A stretch of DNA of 7,462 nt from Prosthecobacter sp. (GCA_025869455.1 JAOZVT010000677.1:1-7462), one strand, 5' to 3'. Positions 1 through 6,604 are shown, counted from the stretch's first letter. The notes: generated from the letters alone by a model not told the origin. A program made the numbers and translations.

Positions 1-449
1 CAGGACCCGAAACCGCCAATGCAGGTCTGAAAGCCTTTCTCTGGGTGGGCATTGCCTACTTTGTGGTCGCCGTGTTAGGACCTGTCGTCGTGCTCTGGCA
101 GCGCGGGACGAACTGGAGCTTTACCGGCTCCGGCATGACCTGGAGCTTCATCGCTGGCGTGGCAGGTGCCCTGGGTGCCTTCACTCTCGTTCTGGCCTTA
201 GGTGCCGCCGCTGCCATCTATAAGGGAGCAGCACCTGCCGCCGTCATGCCCATCGTTTTTGCCGGTGCCCCTATCGTGAATACGGTGGTGGCCATGCTGC
301 TGCATCCACCCGCAGGTGGACTGAAGTCCATGCCCTGGCAATTTGTCACAGGCATCGTGTTGGCCGCTTTCGGAGCCTTCATGGTGGCTAAGTATGCACC
401 CGCAAACAAGGCCCCGGCCAAGCACGCGGCGGTTGAAGCCAAGCACTGA
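1..449 (+). CDS. EamA/DMT-like integral membrane protein, C-terminal part (gene enters from the left)
   Basis: The reading frame is open from base 3 with no stop or convincing start, so the gene begins outside the window; the GTG at 45 is internal to the open frame. About 149 residues are visible. They form four hydrophobic stretches: around FLWVGIAYFVVAVLG, SFIAGVAGALGAFTLVLALG, AVMPIVFAGAPIVNTVVAML and FVTGIVLAAFGAFMVA, followed by a short charged, lysine/alanine-rich tail. The pattern of a small-residue helix, then AAxxKGAAPAAVMPIVFAGAPIVN, then a final helix after a tryptophan resembles the last repeat of EamA/drug-metabolite-transporter proteins, which usually have ten helices and export or import small metabolites. 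The substrate cannot be inferred. The TGA shares its A with the ATG of the next gene, so translation of the two is probably coupled. It could instead be an uncharacterised membrane family that merely resembles EamA. Confidence 0.6.
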   Translation, partial: GPETANAGLKAFLWVGIAYFVVAVLGPVVVLWQRGTNWSFTGSGMTWSFIAGVAGALGAFTLVLALGAAAAIYKGAAPAAVMPIVFAGAPIVNTVVAMLLHPPAGGLKSMPWQFVTGIVLAAFGAFMVAKYAPANKAPAKHAAVEAKH

Positions 450-1759
450 TGCTCCAAGCCGCAACCCACGTCATCCGCAAGCTGCGGGAGAACGGACACC
501 AAGCACTGCTGGCGGGTGGTTGCGTGCGTGATTATTTGTTAGGCAAAGAGCCAAAAGACTACGACGTAGCCACCAGCGCCACGCCCCAGCAAGTCATCGC
601 TCTTTTCCCGGGTGCCCTCACCGTGGGGGCACATTTCGGTGTCGTCATTGTGAAGCGGGATGGCCACCAGATCGAGGTGGCAACCTTTCGGACTGATGGC
701 AGTTACAAAGATGGCCGCCGCCCTGAAAGCGTGACCTTTGCAACAGCGGAAGAGGATGCTCAGCGCCGTGACTTCACAGTGAACGGCCTGTTTCATGATC
801 CAGTCGAAGACCGCATCATCGATTATGTGGATGGCCAAAAAGACGTCCACGCCAAGGTGCTACGGGCAATTGGAGATCCCTCCCTGCGATTTGCAGAGGA
901 TCGTCTCCGCCTGCTGCGAGCGGTGCGTTTTGCCACGGTGCTGGATTTTGAAATTGAGCCTGCCACTTGGCAAGCCGTGCGTGAGCATGCGGATGCCATC
1001 ACCAGCGTCAGCGCTGAACGCATTCGGGATGAGCTGATCAAAATCTTCCTGCACCCCAATCGCCTGCGCGGCTTTGACCTGCTTATGGACAGCGGCCTCA
1101 TGGACCGAGTGCTGCCAGAGATCTTGGTACTGAAAGGTGTGGAGCAACCGCCGCAGTGGCATCCCGAGGGGGATGTGTTCATTCACACCCGCCTCATGCT
1201 GAGCCTGCTGCCAGAGCAAGTTTCCCTGCCCCTCGTGCTCAGTGTGCTTCTGCATGACATCGCCAAACCCGCCACCTTTACCGTGGATGAAGACACGGGG
1301 CGAATCCGCTTCAATGGCCATGATAAACTCGGCGCAGAAATGACAGGCGACATTCTGCGTCGCCTGAAATTCCCGAATGATGTCATCGAGCCAACCCAAG
1401 TGGCCGTGGAAAATCACATGACGTTCAAGGACGTCAAAAAGATGCGCGACAGCACCCTGAAGCGCATGATGGCACGCCCGACCTGGGATGATGAGCTGGC
1501 ACTGCACCGTGTGGATTGCCTGGGGTCTAACGGATTGTTAGACAACTACGAATTCATGAAGGAAAAGGCCGAGGAGTTCTCCCAGGCTCCGCTGATCCCA
1601 CAGCCCCTCATCAATGGACGTGATCTCATGGAGCTAGGCTGGCAACCAGGTAAAGCCATGGGAGCCGCCCTCACCGCTGTACAAAACGCGCAACTCGAAG
1701 GCCAAATCAGCACCCGCGAAGAAGCTCTGGAATGGGTACGCGTGAACTGCCCGCCATGA
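449..1759 (+). CDS. cca: CCA-adding tRNA nucleotidyltransferase with HD domain
   Basis: This 436-residue protein is a class II CCA-adding enzyme of the Pol beta superfamily, which adds or repairs the 3' CCA end of tRNA in the cytoplasm using CTP and ATP. The head domain shows GGCVRD (23-28) and the metal-binding DYD (D37, D39). Motif C is RRDFTVNG (106-112 plus G), with glycine where alanine is common. Motif D is E150-D151-x-x-R154, and motif E is R191-x3-E195-x2-K198. The C-terminal half carries an HD-type domain with H246, H269-D270 and a further H291-D292. The length is normal for the HD-containing form. The ATG at 449 fits because the GG-x-VRD motif sits at its usual distance from the N-terminus; it overlaps the upstream stop by one base. 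Poly(A) polymerase and separate CC- or A-adding enzymes share these motifs, so exact nucleotide specificity cannot be read by eye. Confidence 0.93.
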   Translation: MLQAATHVIRKLRENGHQALLAGGCVRDYLLGKEPKDYDVATSATPQQVIALFPGALTVGAHFGVVIVKRDGHQIEVATFRTDGSYKDGRRPESVTFATAEEDAQRRDFTVNGLFHDPVEDRIIDYVDGQKDVHAKVLRAIGDPSLRFAEDRLRLLRAVRFATVLDFEIEPATWQAVREHADAITSVSAERIRDELIKIFLHPNRLRGFDLLMDSGLMDRVLPEILVLKGVEQPPQWHPEGDVFIHTRLMLSLLPEQVSLPLVLSVLLHDIAKPATFTVDEDTGRIRFNGHDKLGAEMTGDILRRLKFPNDVIEPTQVAVENHMTFKDVKKMRDSTLKRMMARPTWDDELALHRVDCLGSNGLLDNYEFMKEKAEEFSQAPLIPQPLINGRDLMELGWQPGKAMGAALTAVQNAQLEGQISTREEALEWVRVNCPP

Positions 1760-1886
1760 GCCAAAGGCGGCGTCTCCAATAGTCGAGGCTTCCTAAATCA
1801 CTGTCCCGCTCGTATCACTTACCTACCCACGACATCCTGCGGGGTTTTTGCTTTCCACTTAATGTTTCTCACCTTTCTCTTTCCTC

Positions 1887-2471
1887 ATGGCTGAAGTCCC
1901 CTCCACACGCATTCTCCCCCTCGGCAGTACCGCCCCCGAGTTTGAACTCCCTGACGCGGCGGGGCAAACCTTCACGCTGGATGATGCACGCGGCCCGCAG
2001 GGTTTGCTGGTCATGTTTGTCTGCAATCATTGTCCCTTCGTCCTGCATCTGGCCCCAGCCCTGAGCGCCTTTGCCAAAGAACTGGACAGCCAAGGGGTCG
2101 GCGTCGTCGCCATCAATTCCAATGATGTGGAAAAATACCCAGCGGATGCCCCGGACAAAATGGCAGCCTTTTCGGCCCAGTATGACTGGCAGTTTCCGTA
2201 CCTTTTTGATGCTGATCAAAGCGTGGCCCACGCCTACGTGGCCGCCTGCACGCCCGACTTTTACCTTTTCGATGGAGCGCTCAATCTGACCTACTGTGGC
2301 CAGTTCGATGGCTCCCGTCCAAAAAACACCACTCCTGTCACAGGTGAATCTTTGCGGGAAGCCGTCCGCCTGATGCTTGCAGGAGAGTCCCCGCTTTCCA
2401 CCCAGCGCCCCAGTACGGGCTGCAACATCAAGTGGAAACCGGGCAATGAGCCGGACCATTTTGGCAAATGA
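1887..2471 (+). CDS. Thioredoxin-fold (AhpC/TSA-like) redoxin with CNHC active site
   Basis: This 194-residue protein belongs to the thioredoxin superfamily, close to small redoxin/AhpC-TSA proteins. The N-terminal GSTAPEFELPDAAG (13-26) is the typical entry to a peroxiredoxin-like fold. The active site is C46-N-H-C49 followed by P50-F51, and T122-P123 is the probable cis-proline loop. A third conserved-looking cysteine lies in the C-terminal motif GCNIKWK (178-184), and C121 and C137 are additional. There is no obvious signal peptide or lipobox, so a cytoplasmic location is likely. A role as a thiol-disulfide oxidoreductase or thiol peroxidase is a family-level inference; the substrate is unknown. 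The ATG at 1887 is preceded by a pyrimidine-rich leader (CTTTCTCTTTCCTC) without a Shine-Dalgarno sequence. The gene stands alone, 127 bases after cca and separated from gspE by a repeat. Confidence 0.85.
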   Translation: MAEVPSTRILPLGSTAPEFELPDAAGQTFTLDDARGPQGLLVMFVCNHCPFVLHLAPALSAFAKELDSQGVGVVAINSNDVEKYPADAPDKMAAFSAQYDWQFPYLFDADQSVAHAYVAACTPDFYLFDGALNLTYCGQFDGSRPKNTTPVTGESLREAVRLMLAGESPLSTQRPSTGCNIKWKPGNEPDHFGK

Positions 2472-2484
2472 GGTGGTGAACGAA

Positions 2485-2622
2485 GTAGGTCAGTTAGAGC
2501 CCAACGGACGAAAGGGAAATCTGCGTTTGCCGAGGCTTTGGCCAAAGCAACTAGAGAACTAGGTTTGTCTATGCCCCAGCATCGGACTCCTCTTAGAGTC
2601 AGTTGGAGCCCAACTGACCTAC
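2485..2622. repeat. REP-like doublet: two copies of a palindromic repeat in inverted layout
   Basis: Two 21-base units at 2489-2509 and 2598-2618 agree at 19 positions. The right unit is a perfect hairpin: arm GTCAGTTGG, loop AGC, arm CCAACTGAC. The left unit has the same layout with two mismatched pairs in its stem. The outer edges also pair with each other: GTAGGTCAGTT at 2485-2495 is the exact reverse complement of AACTGACCTAC at 2612-2622, giving an element of about 138 bases with inverted ends. Between them lies a 14-base perfect dyad, GCTTTGGCCAAAGC, at 2535-2548. The arrangement resembles REP doublets (REPINs) or small non-autonomous elements mobilised by REP-associated transposases; no such transposase is in the window. 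It may also shape transcript ends between the redoxin gene and gspE. Origin and activity are inferred. Confidence 0.6.
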
Positions 2623-2679
2623 TTTAACTGCAATTCTTGCGCAACCTTGGCAAAGCTTCAGCGTTTTAGCAGTTACCGC

Positions 2680-4203
2680 ATGGCTCCGCTTTCCCTCTCC
2701 GATGTTCTTTTTCAATCCGCCAGCCAGGCAGGCTGCCGAGATCAATCGCGGCTGCGCCATGCGCTAGATGATGCCACGGACAAGCGCCTGCCGCTGATTG
2801 ATGCGCTGCTGGACGCCAACGTCGTGGATGAGGAGCGCTTTTTTGCCAGCCTCGCCGATAATCTACGCCTCCCTTTTGCCAAGGAAGATGAGGAGGTCCA
2901 AGAAGGTCTGCACAACCGTTTCCCCGCCAAGCTGGCTCTACGCCACCGGATTTTCCCCACGCATGTCAGTGCGGTGGAGGCCACCGTGCTAACATACAAT
3001 CCCTTTGACCTCAGCGCCCGTCAGGCCGTGGGCCAGGAACTGCAAAAGCGGGTGCACTGGCAGATCTCTAGCCGCCACCGCATCATGGAAGCCCTGCATC
3101 AAGGCTACGGCGTGGGGGCCGAAAACTTCGAAGAATTGCTGGAAGGCCGCGACGGCGGTGATCAAGACGACGACATGAAGCAGGAGGTCAACGTCCTGGA
3201 CGAGGCCGATGAAGAAGCCACGGTGATGAACTTTGTGAATCAGGTCTTCCGCGAAGGTCTGAAGGAACGCGCGACGGACATCCATGTGGAGCCGCTGGAG
3301 CGTGACCTGCGCATCCGCTACCGCGTGGATGGCAAACTCATCGAAGTTCCCGTGCCGCCTAACATGCGTGTGCTGCAAAATTCGCTCATCTCCCGACTCA
3401 AGATCATGGCGAACCTCGACATCGCGGAACGCCGCATGCCGCAGGATGGTCGTATCAACCTGGAGCTGGATGGCGAGCCGATCGACGTTCGTGTGGCCAC
3501 CATTCCCAGTGTCAATGGCGAGTCCGTAGCACTACGTTTGCTCACCCGCAAAAAGTTTGACATGGGGGCCATCGGCCTGGACCCAGACACCGAGGCTAAG
3601 TTCCGCAAGCTCCTCGCCGCACCGAATGGCATCATCCTCATCACCGGCCCCACAGGTTCAGGGAAAAGCACCACGCTTTACACCCTGCTGAAGGAGCTGA
3701 ATACGAAGGATCGCCGCATCGTCACCATCGAAGACCCAGTGGAAAACAAGCTGGACGGCATCATTCAAATCGCCGTGAAGCCAGAGATTGATCTCACCTT
3801 TGCCGCAGGCCTGCGCAGCATTTTGCGTGGTGACCCGAACGTCATCATGGTGGGGGAAATGCGTGACCAGGAAACGGTAGAAATTGCCATCCGTGGTGCG
3901 CTTACCGGTCACTTGGTGTTCTCCACCCTTCACACGAATGACGCCGTCGGTGGCATCTCCCGTCTGTTGGACATGGGGATCGAGCCCTTCATGGTCTCCT
4001 CCTCCGTGCGTGCCTTCCAGGCCCAACGCCTAGTCCGCACCCTCTGCCCTCATTGCAAAGCCCCGGCCCACTATGAGGACAGCCACCTGCGCGCCTGCGG
4101 CTTCCCCCTGGAGTGGAAGGACAAACTCTTCACGGCGGTCGGCTGCCGTGCCTGTCGCAACACAGGATTCACAGGCCGTCTCGCCATCATGAAATTTGTA
4201 TGA
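2680..4203 (+). CDS. gspE: Type II secretion / type IV pilus assembly ATPase GspE (PilB family), truncated by frameshift
   Basis: GspE is the cytoplasmic hexameric ATPase that powers pseudopilus assembly through the inner-membrane platform. This frame gives 507 residues. An N-terminal MshEN/T2SSE-N-like region covers about residues 10-150, followed by an acidic linker (DGGDQDDDMKQE). The ATPase core shows Walker A GPTGSGKST (323-331), the Walker B region DPNVIMVGEMRD (385-396, E393), the His box LHTNDA (H418) and a zinc-type tetracysteine C456-P-H-C459 / C489-R-A-C492. The frame stops at TGA 4201-4203 just after GRLAIM, about 60 residues short. The missing C-terminus, starting at the family's conserved glutamate, lies in the other frame (see 4200-4373); adding one G at about 4191 restores a normal 564-residue protein. 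I chose the ATG at 2680; an in-frame TTG at 2647 would add 11 residues. Neither has a Shine-Dalgarno sequence. The pseudopilin neighbours favour GspE over PilB. Confidence 0.9.
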   Translation: MAPLSLSDVLFQSASQAGCRDQSRLRHALDDATDKRLPLIDALLDANVVDEERFFASLADNLRLPFAKEDEEVQEGLHNRFPAKLALRHRIFPTHVSAVEATVLTYNPFDLSARQAVGQELQKRVHWQISSRHRIMEALHQGYGVGAENFEELLEGRDGGDQDDDMKQEVNVLDEADEEATVMNFVNQVFREGLKERATDIHVEPLERDLRIRYRVDGKLIEVPVPPNMRVLQNSLISRLKIMANLDIAERRMPQDGRINLELDGEPIDVRVATIPSVNGESVALRLLTRKKFDMGAIGLDPDTEAKFRKLLAAPNGIILITGPTGSGKSTTLYTLLKELNTKDRRIVTIEDPVENKLDGIIQIAVKPEIDLTFAAGLRSILRGDPNVIMVGEMRDQETVEIAIRGALTGHLVFSTLHTNDAVGGISRLLDMGIEPFMVSSSVRAFQAQRLVRTLCPHCKAPAHYEDSHLRACGFPLEWKDKLFTAVGCRACRNTGFTGRLAIMKFV

Positions 4204-4373
4204 TGACCGAAATGCTTCAGGAAAAGATCAATCAACGCGCCACCAGCATGGAACTGAAAGCCCAGGCCCTGAAAGACGGCATGATTCCGATGCGCCAATA
4301 CGGTTTCCGCAAAGCCTTCCAAGGCATCACCACCCTGGAAGAAGTGATGACCGTGACCGCCGCGAGCGAGTGA
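4200..4373 (+). CDS. gspE: Detached C-terminal end of GspE (frameshifted portion; possible reinitiated ORF)
   Basis: These 57 residues match the end of GspE/PilB proteins: a helical stretch, then LKAQALKDGMIPMRQYGF, KAFQGITTLEEV and MTVTAASE, which correspond to the usual A-x3-GM-x-L-x2-DG-x2-K-x2-G-x-TTLEEV-x-VT tail. The frame is open further upstream: GAA ATT TGT at 4191-4199 would supply the Glu-Ile-Cys that should follow GRLAIM, so the fragment is the natural continuation of gspE rather than an independent gene. An ATG at 4200 overlaps the TGA of the first frame as ATGA, so a ribosome ending there could restart and make this tail as a separate peptide. A one-base sequencing error or a true inactivating mutation would look the same. 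Conserved-frame codon choice right through the tail suggests the break is recent. Confidence 0.7.
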   Translation: MMTEMLQEKINQRATSMELKAQALKDGMIPMRQYGFRKAFQGITTLEEVMTVTAASE

Positions 4374-4525
4374 GTTGCCAAGATCATTGACGTGCACTTT
4401 TGCGCTTTCCTGGTTTTAACATGGCTTATACTCTTTTGATTTCTAGCGAGACAGGGGTTGTCCATGTCGTTCACGATGACTGCCGTCATCTTGGTTAGAG
4501 CCGCCGTCCGTTCCTTTAGCATTCC

Positions 4526-5764
4526 ATGCCTTCCTTTACTTACACTGCCCTCAATCCCACTGGCCAGACGGTCACCGGCAGCCTTGCTGTCGGTTCCAAA
4601 GCGGAGGTGTTTCGGAAATTGGAGGCCCAGGCTTTGACTCCTGTCAAAGTGACGGAAGATGCGAAAGCGGCTAAAACGGGGGCCGCCGCCGCTGCGCATG
4701 CGGAGAGCCTGAAACCCATGCGCCTGAGCCGCAGTCAGTTGATCCTTTTCACGGAAGAACTGGCCGACCTACTGGATGGCGGGCTGCAAATTGATCAGGC
4801 GTTGCGCGTGATGCAGGAACGGCAGGAAGCCGTGGCACTGCGACACGTTTCCGGGATTTTACGCGAGCAGATCCGCGAAGGTTCTTCAGTGTCCAAGGCG
4901 CTCAAAAAAGCCTCTCCCAGCTTCGATGAACTTTACTGCAACCTCGTCGCGGCGGGGGAGGTCAGTGGTTCCTTGGCGGAAATCTTGCGGCGTTTGTCGC
5001 AGAGTTTGGCCGTCATGGCAGACCTTCAGGCCAAGGTGACCCAGGCCATGATCTACCCGGCTTTCCTGGTCAGTGCCTGCGTGGTACTCATGATCGTTTT
5101 CATGACGGTCATGGTTCCGCAGATCACTGACCTCCTTTCTAAAAGTGGTCAAAAGCTGCCCTTCGCCACACAGATGTTGATCAGCTTCAATAGCTTCTTG
5201 GCTCAATGGTGGTGGGTTATCCTCACCATCCTCATCATTGTTTCTCTGTCGTTCAAAGCCTACGTCGCCACACCAAAGGGACTCATGTGGTGGCATGAGG
5301 CCAAACTGAAAATCCCGCTTTTTGGCCCCGTGATGGCCACCCGCTTTTATGCTCAGTTTGCTCACTCCATGGGCAGCCTCGTCGGCAATGGGGTGCCGTT
5401 ACTGAACAGCATCCGCCTTGTCTCCAAGATCTCCGCGAATGTCTTCATTCAGTCCTTGTTAGGCAAAGTCACCGGCATGGTGGCAGAAGGTGGTTCCCTT
5501 TCCAATTCGCTGAAAAAAGTCTCCCACTTCCCACTCATGCTCATCGACATGATTGCCGTGGGGGAGCAGACAGGCACCCTGGGCAAGTCCCTGGAAAAGT
5601 GCGCAGGACGTTACGACAAGGAGTTGGACAAGCGTATCAAACGCATGACCGCGCTCATTTCCCCCATCATCATTGTCTTCATGGCGGTCATCGTGGGTGT
5701 CGTAGCCTACTCCATCATCTCCGCCGTCTTCCAGTCTGTGAATGGCATCCGCAGTCGCGTGTAG
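4526..5764 (+). CDS. gspF: Type II secretion inner-membrane platform protein GspF (PilC family)
   Basis: GspF is the polytopic inner-membrane protein that couples the GspE ATPase to pseudopilus growth. The 412 residues are the normal family length. Residues 1-45 (MPSFTYTALNPTGQTVTGSL onward) are the typical GspF/PilC N-terminal segment, followed by an alanine-rich linker (about 47-60). Two T2SSF domains follow. The first (about 67-200) contains NLVAAGEVSGSL (139-150) and a membrane helix near 178-199; the second (about 270-402) contains the matching MIAVGEQTGTLGKSL (342-356) and a helix at about 378-402. A further helix, starting WWWVILTILIIV, sits at about 228-247. The gene follows gspE after 152 bases, which hold a small 6-bp hairpin at 4475-4490 but no clear promoter. 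The ATG gives a family-typical N-terminus; no Shine-Dalgarno sequence precedes it. Confidence 0.93.
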   Translation: MPSFTYTALNPTGQTVTGSLAVGSKAEVFRKLEAQALTPVKVTEDAKAAKTGAAAAAHAESLKPMRLSRSQLILFTEELADLLDGGLQIDQALRVMQERQEAVALRHVSGILREQIREGSSVSKALKKASPSFDELYCNLVAAGEVSGSLAEILRRLSQSLAVMADLQAKVTQAMIYPAFLVSACVVLMIVFMTVMVPQITDLLSKSGQKLPFATQMLISFNSFLAQWWWVILTILIIVSLSFKAYVATPKGLMWWHEAKLKIPLFGPVMATRFYAQFAHSMGSLVGNGVPLLNSIRLVSKISANVFIQSLLGKVTGMVAEGGSLSNSLKKVSHFPLMLIDMIAVGEQTGTLGKSLEKCAGRYDKELDKRIKRMTALISPIIIVFMAVIVGVVAYSIISAVFQSVNGIRSRV

Positions 5765-5857
5765 CGCACGGCCCAAGAAATCCACCGTTCAGTCTCCCCT
5801 TTCATTCACCTTTCTGCTAATCCTCAAGAAAACTCACCTTCTGTCAATCCTCCTACC

Positions 5858-6304
5858 ATGAACATCCCAAGCACCTTCAAGCGCCTCCCGCGCACAGCCT
5901 TCACCCTCATTGAGATCGTCATCGTGCTGACCATCATCTCCATTCTGGCAGCAGGCTCCATCTACATGCTGAAAGGCAACGTGGATGTGGCCAAAGAAAC
6001 CCGTGTGGATGGCGACTTGCAGAACATCATGACCCAGCTTCAGCTTTATGAAGCCCGCAATATGCGACCACCGACCACCGACCAGGGCCTGAAAGCACTC
6101 GTCGAAAAACCGACCACCGAACCCCTGCCTGAGAAGTGGACCGCCCTCATGGAAGAAGTGCCCAAGGACCCTTGGGGCATGGAATACAAGTACCGCTACC
6201 CAGCCCAGAAATCCAAGAAACCCTATGACGTCTATTCTCTCGGCAAAGATGGAGTCGAAGGTACGGAAGACGATATCGGCAACTGGAAGGCCACCGCGAA
6301 GTAA
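5858..6304 (+). CDS. gspG: Major pseudopilin GspG (type II secretion system)
   Basis: This 148-residue protein is the main subunit of the periplasmic pseudopilus. A 14-residue basic leader ends in a prepilin peptidase site, T-A14|F15-T-L-I-E19, followed by a hydrophobic helix (IVIVLTIISILAAGSIYML). The residue before the cut is alanine rather than the usual glycine; E19 is the conserved +5 glutamate. The GspG globular domain shows MRPPTTDQGLKALVEKP (69-85), DPWGMEYKYRYP (104-115) and the calcium-loop region GKDGVEGTEDDIGNW (129-143). The start lies 93 bases after gspF behind a pyrimidine-rich leader ending CCTCCTACC, with no Shine-Dalgarno sequence. A strong terminator 139 bases downstream suggests that gspE-F-G form a unit ending here. 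Confidence 0.93.
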   Translation: MNIPSTFKRLPRTAFTLIEIVIVLTIISILAAGSIYMLKGNVDVAKETRVDGDLQNIMTQLQLYEARNMRPPTTDQGLKALVEKPTTEPLPEKWTALMEEVPKDPWGMEYKYRYPAQKSKKPYDVYSLGKDGVEGTEDDIGNWKATAK

Positions 6305-6334
6305 AGGAACCCTCCGAAAACTCATTTTTATGGG

Positions 6335-6381
6335 GAACAGCCGTCTCGGCTGTTCAGACACAGGCAAGATGCCTGTGCTCC
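6335..6381. repeat. Tandem double-hairpin interspersed repeat
   Basis: Two perfect hairpins stand side by side. The first is GAACAGCCG, loop TCT, CGGCTGTTC (6335-6355); the second is CACAGGCA, loop AGA, TGCCTGTG (6359-6377), followed by CTCC. From general knowledge, this AACAGCCG/ACAGGCA pair is a recurrent intergenic repeat in Verrucomicrobia and relatives; in translated databases it leaves peptides such as TGKMPVLH on one strand and TGILPV on the other, and both can be read here. Its function is unknown. A partial relative of the second hairpin lies inside the gspH coding sequence (7132-7150). Confidence 0.75.
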
Positions 6382-6442
6382 ATGCTAGAGTTTCCGGGAA
6401 GTCCAGCCTAACCTGAATGGGTAGGAATGAATTCATTGACTC

Positions 6443-6487
6443 AAAAAGCAGGTTAAAAATCGGACCGATTTTTAACCTGCTTTTTTT
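6443..6487 (+). terminator. Long-hairpin intrinsic terminator downstream of gspG
   Basis: A 21-base arm at 6443-6463 is the exact reverse complement of 6465-6485, with a single central base, so the folded RNA would have a stem of about 19 pairs. The arm begins AAAAAGCAGGTT and its partner ends AACCTGCTTTTTTT, so the stem runs straight into seven T residues. The mirrored A-run means it could also stop transcription arriving on the opposite strand. It separates gspE-F-G from the downstream gspG-like and gspH genes, which would then need their own promoter or some read-through. Confidence 0.75.
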
Positions 6488-6556
6488 GAATCTCACACAG
6501 CGGGCTCTGAGAGATTCTCTTGAACCTAAAGTCCGAGATTGATCACGGTCACTAGA

Positions 6557-6604
6557 GAGTCGGTTTTTTCTCCTAGCTCTGGGTTGAACTAAAAGAGCCG
6601 ACTC
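6557..6604. repeat. Inverted repeat upstream of the gspG-like gene
   Basis: GAGTCGG at 6557-6563 pairs exactly with CCGACTC at 6598-6604. Just inside the left arm is a T6 run and inside the right arm AAAAGAG, which can extend the stem imperfectly; GCTCT (6576-6580) and AGAGC (6594-6598) offer a competing inner stem. The structure ends 35 bases before the ATG at 6640. It could be a leader structure, an operator or a decayed repeat; the sequence alone does not decide. Confidence 0.4.

Noticed and set aside
860..1507. 215-residue reverse-strand open frame over cca
   Set aside because: The forward frame is an unmistakable CCA-adding enzyme; the reverse frame is a codon-bias shadow with His/Gln-rich, motif-free sequence.
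1826..1849. Intrinsic terminator after cca (GCGGGGTTTTTG)
   Set aside because: The T-run is present, but the only stems I can draw are 4 base pairs (ACCC/GGGT) or 5 base pairs with a 29-base loop (CCCGC/GCGGG), too weak to call.
1869..2459. 196-residue reverse-strand open frame over the redoxin gene
   Set aside because: The forward frame has the CNHC active site and the family C-terminal motif; the reverse frame has no recognisable features.
2485..2622. CRISPR array
   Set aside because: There are only two repeat units, they are palindromic, their outer ends are in inverted layout, and they are 88 bases apart; there are no regular spacers and no cas genes.
4186..4203. Programmed -1 ribosomal frameshifting to join the two gspE frames
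   Set aside because: The codons at the junction are ATC ATG AAA TTT GTA TGA. No X-XXY-YYZ slippery heptamer is in the right phase, and the tRNAs would re-pair poorly after slipping. A lost base or ATGA reinitiation is simpler.
4404..4432. Promoter for gspF with -10 TATACT at 4427-4432
   Set aside because: The -10 is good, but no acceptable -35 lies 16-18 bases upstream; TTGACG at 4387-4392 is too far away. gspF is more likely transcribed with gspE.
5834..6496. 220-residue reverse-strand open frame
   Set aside because: It lies antisense to gspG and runs through the repeat and the terminator; it shows no recognisable domain, and its STGILPV peptide comes from the repeat.
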